A DNA stretch of 12,156 nt from JAQUGA01 sp964521105 (GTDB lineage: Bacteria; Bacteroidota; Bacteroidia; Bacteroidales; WCHB1-69): assembly GCA_964521105.1 (NCBI GenBank), contig CAZFPO010000090.1:1-12156 (forward strand), in the 5' to 3' direction. This document shows positions 8,550 to 12,156 of this stretch, piece after piece. The translations under genes were made by a program, and so were the position numbers. A model generated the notes under the pieces. The model had not been told where the DNA came from. It was given only the letters and a program-made list of their open reading frames with translations, and did no database searches. Each line of letters opens with the position of its first letter. Position 1 is the stretch's first letter.

Positions 8550-8619
8550 AAGTGTCTGTTTATTAAGTCCTTTAATAGTGATGTTTTTTATTTTTTCTAA
8601 GGACACTGAACTTTTTTTG

Positions 8620-8831
8620 TATTACAGTGTAGCTTTGTGTACACTCAGTATTGCATTTTAAACAATTACACAGTGTTACACAGTTTGCTTAGCAAAAGCA
8701 CGGTGTTGCACAGTGAAAAACAATGAAAAAACAGTGGAACTCTGTGTGTACTCTGTGAAACATAGTGTAAATTTCTTCTCAAAAAACGAGGAATTACCAC
8801 ATAGAAACATAGATATACATAGACACAATAG
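8620..8831. repeat. Degenerate ~10-base phased repeat array (CACAGTG / CATAG type)
   Basis: Successive units end in GTG or a close variant at nearly constant 10-11 base spacing: TATTACAGTG (8620-8629), TAGCTTTGTG, TACACTCAGT, then TTACACAGTG (8667-8676), TTACACAGTT (8677-8686), AAGCACGGTG (8696-8705), TTGCACAGTG, AAAAACAATG, AAAAAACAGTG, GAACTCTGTG, TGTACTCTGTG and AAACATAGTG (8758-8767). After a gap the pattern shifts to ACCACATAG, AAACATAG, ATATACATAG and ACACAATAG (8796-8831). Some units are in the opposite sense (CTCTGTG), giving small palindromes such as GTGTACAC (8637-8644). Similar CACAGTG/CTCTGTG and CACATAGAAACATAG intergenic sequences occur in many environmental Bacteroidota genomes, to my recollection; their role is not known to me. 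Confidence 0.65.
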
Positions 8832-8865
8832 ACTTTTTTAAAATAATCATACTGGCTGAATGTTC

Positions 8866-8950
8866 TTATGCCGATTTGAATAATATCATAGTCCAATTTC
8901 TCCGCCTTTCTGGCGGATCAATGTAGTATTTATTATTTGCTTCGGCATAA
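8866..8950. repeat. Nested palindromic element with GC-rich core hairpin
   Basis: TTATGCCGA (8866-8874) pairs with TCGGCATAA (8942-8950). After a 4-base mismatch, AATAATA (8879-8885) pairs with TATTATT (8931-8937). At the centre TCCGCC (8901-8906) pairs with GGCGGA (8912-8917) around a 5-base loop. In total 22 base pairs are arranged about one centre. The GC-rich core stands out in very AT-rich DNA. It could be a dispersed REP- or MITE-like element, a two-way transcription stop between convergent genes, or a small RNA. No U-tract follows directly, which argues against a simple intrinsic terminator. Confidence 0.5.
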
Positions 8951-9200
8951 AACAAATTAGAATTAGTATTACGTCATTGGACTATATACAAATTCAATTT
9001 GGTATTAAATAGATTAGTAATTCAAAATAATAGTCGTCAAGTCTCTATGGCACAACGGTTCACGAAATATTAGTGTTACTTCGAGTCTTTTATTCATTGT
9101 GGCTAGTTTTATCATGAATCACTTAGAAATATCTTCGGCTATTTGTTTCAAAACATCAAGTAGAATTACTCAAATAGTACTGATTTTATCCCCTTAAATT

Positions 9201-10235
9201 TCAAATCTTTCCTTCTAAAATCAGTTTGCAAATTTGTTCAATGGCAACTTTTGATTCTTTGATTGGAGTAAATAAAACCCAATCGTGGAAAAGTTTTGGA
9301 TATTCAAAACAGTTAAACGGAATGTTTTTTTGATCGAGCAAAGATTTTAATTTTCGGCAATCAGCAACTAAAATGTCATGAGTTCCTATGAAAATACTAA
9401 TTTTTGGGAGTCCTTCCAACGTTCCGTTAATCGGACTTACCAAATAATTACTCAATTCGGTATTGCCAGCCCAAGCTTTACTAACAGGTGCAAAACTTTT
9501 GGCGTGTAGCATGGGGTCGTTTTTTTGAACTTCTGCGATATCTGGGTTACTCAAACTAACATCGAGCCATGGAGCAATTAAAATGACTTGTGAAGTGCTT
9601 GGTTTGCCCTCGTTTTTTTGTTTTTGAGCCAGAGCCAATGCCAATCCGCCACCAGCAGAGTCGCCCATAAGTAAAATATTTTTCGAATCGGTTTTAGTTA
9701 GCAAAATATCATACAAACAATCAAGCATTTCAAATGCATCCTTATAGGTTGATAGGGGAGCTAAAGGATAGTCGGGGAAAACCATGGTACATTTAGTTTT
9801 TTGAACCAATTGTGAAGTGAAAATCCAATGTTGACGGTAAATATTATTTACATAAGCTCCACCATGAAGGTATAAAATGTATTTCCCTGATGAATTTGAT
9901 TTTGGCGAGATGAAAGTAACATTTCGTCCGTTAACTTGTAGAATGTCGATTTGGAACTTTTTCAGCAAACGTTTTGGAATTTTTGCCGCTTTTGAATCAT
10001 AATCTTTTTTGAGTACTCTCTTTTCGGAACTGTTTTTTCTAATAAATAACTTTGAAACACACTTTATCATTCCTACATCCAAACCAGGTGATTTAGGATG
10101 TATGTAAATGTATGATGAGTCGTTTGTTGATTGAGCATTAATTTTTACATTTGTCAACATAATGCAAAGTAAAATTAATATTGTATAAAAGTATAAATTA
10201 TTTGATTTGAAAAAGGAGTATTTTTTAACTTTCAT
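9201..10235 (-). CDS. Secreted HSL-type alpha/beta hydrolase (esterase/lipase)
   Basis: A 344-residue serine hydrolase of the bacterial hormone-sensitive-lipase family (alpha/beta hydrolase fold 3), expected to cleave short-chain carboxyl esters. A basic start followed by a hydrophobic stretch (about 14-29) and an Ala-Gln-Ser site near 34-36 looks like a signal peptide, so the enzyme should be exported. The oxyanion-hole motif is LHGGAYVN (123-130), followed by the family-typical DYPLAP (155-160). The nucleophile Ser193 lies in GDSAGGG (191-197). Asp287 in GTHDIL (284-289) and His317 in LFHDW (315-319) complete the triad. All catalytic elements are present and the length is usual for the family with an export signal. 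It is transcribed away from the thioesterase gene, with 114 bases between the two start codons. The natural ester is not deducible. Confidence 0.92.
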   Translation of the reverse strand: MKVKKYSFFKSNNLYFYTILILLCIMLTNVKINAQSTNDSSYIYIHPKSPGLDVGMIKCVSKLFIRKNSSEKRVLKKDYDSKAAKIPKRLLKKFQIDILQVNGRNVTFISPKSNSSGKYILYLHGGAYVNNIYRQHWIFTSQLVQKTKCTMVFPDYPLAPLSTYKDAFEMLDCLYDILLTKTDSKNILLMGDSAGGGLALALAQKQKNEGKPSTSQVILIAPWLDVSLSNPDIAEVQKNDPMLHAKSFAPVSKAWAGNTELSNYLVSPINGTLEGLPKISIFIGTHDILVADCRKLKSLLDQKNIPFNCFEYPKLFHDWVLFTPIKESKVAIEQICKLILEGKI

Positions 10236-10239
10236 GTTT

Positions 10240-10247
10240 CAAATTTA
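10240..10247 (-). promoter_or_regulatory. Possible -7 box just before the hydrolase start
   Basis: Read on the - strand this is TAAATTTG, a perfect TAnnTTTG match only four bases ahead of the ATG at 10235. If used, transcription would begin at or beside the start codon and the mRNA would be essentially leaderless. No good -33 TTG is seen 17-23 bases upstream, so a chance match is quite possible. Confidence 0.35.
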
Positions 10248-10289
10248 TCTAAAAAGAGATTAAATGTTCGATTAATTGCATATATAATT

Positions 10290-10297
10290 TAAATTTG
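10290..10297 (+). promoter_or_regulatory. Possible -7 box for the thioesterase gene
   Basis: TAAATTTG matches TAnnTTTG and lies 52 bases upstream of the ATG at 10350, a plausible leader length. The expected -33 TTG is not evident at the right spacing. Together with the box on the other strand it would make a divergent promoter pair. Confidence 0.4.
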
Positions 10298-10349
10298 TAA
10301 AGAGAACGATATCAAATAAAATAGTAAATTGCTGTTATTGAACAAAGAT

Positions 10350-10790
10350 ATGAAAAAAGAACACTTATTGTGGTTGGAAAAACATTTAAAAGAAGTTTAT
10401 AATTCATCAATTTTGGAAAATTTTTTAGGTTTAGAAGTTGTAGAATTATCCGAAGGAAAAGTTATTTATAAGGCGAAAGTTGCTGAATTACATTGTAATA
10501 TGTATGGAAATATTCATGGAGGCACCTTTGCATCAATTGCCGATGTTGCAATGGGAGTGTCGTGTATTTCGATGGGAAAAAGAGTAGTTACCATCGATAT
10601 GAGTATAAGCTATATTAAAAATGCCACAAAGGGAACAATTCTCACTGCTGTTGGGGAAGTTATCAGTAATGGAAAAACAATTATGAGAGCTGTTGGTAAA
10701 ATTTATGACGAAAATCAACAACTCTTGATTCGGGCTCAAGCATCTTATTTTGTAAACGGACTATATACCGAAAGTGATTATAAAAAGTAA
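10350..10790 (+). CDS. PaaI-like hotdog-fold acyl-CoA thioesterase
   Basis: A 146-residue single-domain hotdog protein of the PaaI/4HBT thioesterase family, which hydrolyses acyl-CoA thioesters in the cytoplasm, usually as a dimer or tetramer. The signature GNIHGGTFASIADVAMG lies at 53-69: Asn54, the HGG turn (56-58) and Asp65, which matches the catalytic acid at the start of the central helix of PaaI (Asp61 in E. coli). The strand TIDMSISYIKNATKGTI (81-97) and the closing strand ending ASYFVNG are also typical. The frame is open further upstream to a TTG at 10329, but the ATG at 10350 gives a normal family N-terminus and I chose it. It is divergent from the esterase; a shared role in acyl or ester metabolism is possible, not shown. 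The acyl group is unknown. Confidence 0.9.
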   Translation: MKKEHLLWLEKHLKEVYNSSILENFLGLEVVELSEGKVIYKAKVAELHCNMYGNIHGGTFASIADVAMGVSCISMGKRVVTIDMSISYIKNATKGTILTAVGEVISNGKTIMRAVGKIYDENQQLLIRAQASYFVNGLYTESDYKK

Positions 10791-10916
10791 AAAGGTTATT
10801 GATTTTTTGTCTTTTATTCTTCCTTGAATTGTTTTTTATCATTTAGTATTTATAACGCTGATTCAGGATTTAACGATTTATAAAAACTCAAATTTCCATT
10901 CTTTCTTAAAATTTGG

Positions 10917-10924
10917 TACTTTTG
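10917..10924 (+). promoter_or_regulatory. Probable -7 promoter box of the prolyl oligopeptidase gene
   Basis: TACTTTTG is a perfect TAnnTTTG match and identical to the box before the operon at 1136. A weak -33 candidate, TTTC (10893-10896), lies 20 bases upstream. The start codon at 11011 would leave a leader of about 80 bases. Confidence 0.55.
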
Positions 10925-11010
10925 CCAGTAAAACATCAGATAAGCTTGAGTGAATTTAACAATATGGATGTTTTGCTGTTAATTTGTTGATTTTAAAATT
11001 TTAAAAATAT

Positions 11011-12156
11011 ATGAAACACAATGTCTTAATAATTTCGGGATTAATCCTATTATCTGTCATGAAAACCGAAGCTCAAACCAGTCCCTTAACTTATCCAATT
11101 ACTAAAAAAGTAAAACAAACGGATAAATATTTCAAAACAAAAGTTCAAGATCCTTATCGTTGGCTCGAAGATGACCGTTCAGCTGAAACAATGCAATGGG
11201 TTGATGAACAAAATAAAGTAACGTTTGCATACCTCAATGCACTGCCTTTTCGTGATGAATTGCGTGAACGTTTGTTAAAACTTTGGGATTTTCCGAAAAT
11301 GGGTGTGCCGTTTCAAAAAGGCGATTACCTGTTTTATTACCAAAATAGTGGTACTCAAAACCAAAGTGTACTATTTTGCAAAAATATTTACAATCAAAAG
11401 GAATACAGCTTACTCGATCCCAACAAAATGTCGGACAAAGGAACCGTTTCTATTGGCTCAATTTCGGTTTCGCCCGATGGTCAATACTTAGGTTACACCA
11501 TTTCGGAAGGTGGCTCGGATTGGAATACCATAAGAATTATAAAAATTCCAACAGGAGAGTTGTTACCAGATGAAATTAAATGGGTGAAATTTTCAGGAAT
11601 ATCTTGGAATGGCGAAGGTTTTTATTACAGCTGTTATGATGCTCCAAAAGGAAGTGCATTATCACAAAAAAACGAATATCATAAAGTATATTTCCATAAA
11701 TTGGGTGTTGAACAGTCTAAAGACAAATTGGTTTATGAAAACAAATCATTCCCTTTGCGAAACTATGGTGTTTCGGTAAGCGATGATAAATCATGGTTGT
11801 TTTTAACCGAAACTGAAACGACAAGCGGAAACTCATTGTATTTTAAGTCATTACTAAAAAGAGATTCTGGATTTGTAAAAATTGCCGATGGATTTAAAAA
11901 CGACTATTCTATTGTGGATGTCATCGATGGTAAATTTTTAATGCTAACAAACGATGATGCACCTTCGTATAAATTGGTTTGGGTTGATCCTACAAATCCT
12001 TTAAAAGCAAGTTGGAAAGTATGTATACCTGCTAAAAAAGAGGTTTTGCAATCGGCTACATTGGTTGGACCTTATATATACGTTCAATATATGGAAAACG
12101 CTGCTTCTAAAGGATATATTTATGACTACAATGGAAAGCAAATTATAGAAATAAAA
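11011..12156 (+). CDS. Secreted prolyl oligopeptidase (S9A), N-terminal part, cut by window end
   Basis: The frame is open from the ATG at 11011 to the last base, giving 382 residues with no stop, so the gene continues beyond the window. Family members are about 700 residues; the visible part is the signal peptide and most of the beta-propeller that gates the active site. Residues 1-22 (hydrophobic core 5-16, Ala-Gln near 21-22) look like a type I signal peptide; there is no lipobox Cys. The mature start has the S9A hallmarks YPITKKV (28-34), DPYRWLEDDRS (47-57), WVDEQN (63-68) and LPFRDELRERL (78-88), followed by propeller strands including SVSPDGQYLGYTISEGGSD. Such enzymes cleave short Pro-containing peptides after Pro; here it would act in the periplasm. 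The Ser-Asp-His triad is downstream and cannot be checked. A promoter box lies about 90 bases upstream. Confidence 0.93.
   Translation, partial: MKHNVLIISGLILLSVMKTEAQTSPLTYPITKKVKQTDKYFKTKVQDPYRWLEDDRSAETMQWVDEQNKVTFAYLNALPFRDELRERLLKLWDFPKMGVPFQKGDYLFYYQNSGTQNQSVLFCKNIYNQKEYSLLDPNKMSDKGTVSIGSISVSPDGQYLGYTISEGGSDWNTIRIIKIPTGELLPDEIKWVKFSGISWNGEGFYYSCYDAPKGSALSQKNEYHKVYFHKLGVEQSKDKLVYENKSFPLRNYGVSVSDDKSWLFLTETETTSGNSLYFKSLLKRDSGFVKIADGFKNDYSIVDVIDGKFLMLTNDDAPSYKLVWVDPTNPLKASWKVCIPAKKEVLQSATLVGPYIYVQYMENAASKGYIYDYNGKQIIEIK

Larger units (their letters stand above)
8550..9200. other. 651-base gene-free region between convergent genes
   Basis: The region lies between the ends of ligA and of the - strand hydrolase. 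It holds the phased repeat array (8620-8831), the nested palindrome (8866-8950) and a crossing inverted repeat (8888-8897 with 8976-8985). From about 8990 to 9200 I see no gene, RNA signature, clear terminator or repeat. The only long reading frame (- strand, 8666-8896) runs through the repeats and is not believable as a gene. Confidence 0.7.

Noticed and set aside
8551..8618. AGTGTC (8551-8556) and GACACT (8602-8607) followed by a run of seven T as a terminator of the operon
   Set aside because: The stem is only six pairs with a 45-base loop, and the T-run begins five bases after it. It is too weak to call an intrinsic terminator.
8630..8637. TAGCTTTG, a TAnnTTTG match on the + strand
   Set aside because: It lies inside the repeat array, with no -33 element and no gene downstream on that strand.
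8667..8767. CRISPR array
   Set aside because: Units are about 10 bases, degenerate and contiguous, with no 25-40 base repeats, no unique spacers and no cas genes.
8666..8896. A 76-codon reading frame on the - strand
   Set aside because: It lies almost wholly in the repeat array and palindrome, and its Cys/Tyr/Phe/Leu-rich translation is what the CTCTGTG-type repeats give in this frame. No domain is recognisable.
10329..10349. TTG start giving the thioesterase seven extra residues
   Set aside because: The ATG at 10350 gives a normal family N-terminus, and nothing upstream favours the TTG.
11303..11573. Two short + strand reading frames
   Set aside because: Both lie out of frame inside the prolyl oligopeptidase gene, whose own frame is open from 11011 to the window end with clear family motifs.

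Overview
The window is AT-rich and looks like a chromosomal segment of a Bacteroidota (Bacteroidetes) bacterium. The evidence is the TAnnTTTG-type promoter boxes (best example TACTTTTG at 1112-1119), the absence of convincing Shine-Dalgarno sites, and the protein types: a large LptF/LptG permease, Bacteroidota-like GT4 glycosyltransferases and a secreted S9A prolyl oligopeptidase. I cannot name the genus.

Layout. At 40-1041 is a membrane-anchored MORN-repeat protein. After a 94-base gap with a good promoter, five genes run head to tail on the + strand with almost no spacing (1136-8549): an LptF/LptG permease, two GT4 glycosyltransferases, a multi-pass GT22-like mannosyltransferase and NAD-dependent DNA ligase (ligA). 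The junctions are ATGA (4-base overlap), TAATG (1-base overlap), ATGA (4-base overlap) and a 4-base gap, so this is very probably one transcription unit. The first four genes fit envelope glycan or lipid-linked glycan assembly and export. LigA is a replication and repair housekeeping gene carried at the end of the unit.

From 8550 to 9200 is a gene-free stretch between convergent genes. It holds a degenerate array of roughly 10-base units (CACAGTG-type, then CATAG-type), followed by a nested palindrome with a GC-rich core hairpin. The last 200 bases or so show nothing I recognise. On the - strand at 9201-10235 is a secreted HSL-type alpha/beta hydrolase. It is divergent from a PaaI-like hotdog thioesterase (10350-10790). 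From 11011 to the window end is the N-terminal half of a secreted prolyl oligopeptidase (S9A). Its catalytic domain lies outside the window.

Nothing here is clearly a new defence or mobile system. The points most worth a second look are the permease-glycosyltransferase-ligA gene order with a eukaryote-like GT22 enzyme, the helically phased intergenic repeat array, the nested palindrome with a crossing inverted repeat, and an inverted repeat that brackets the operon promoter.
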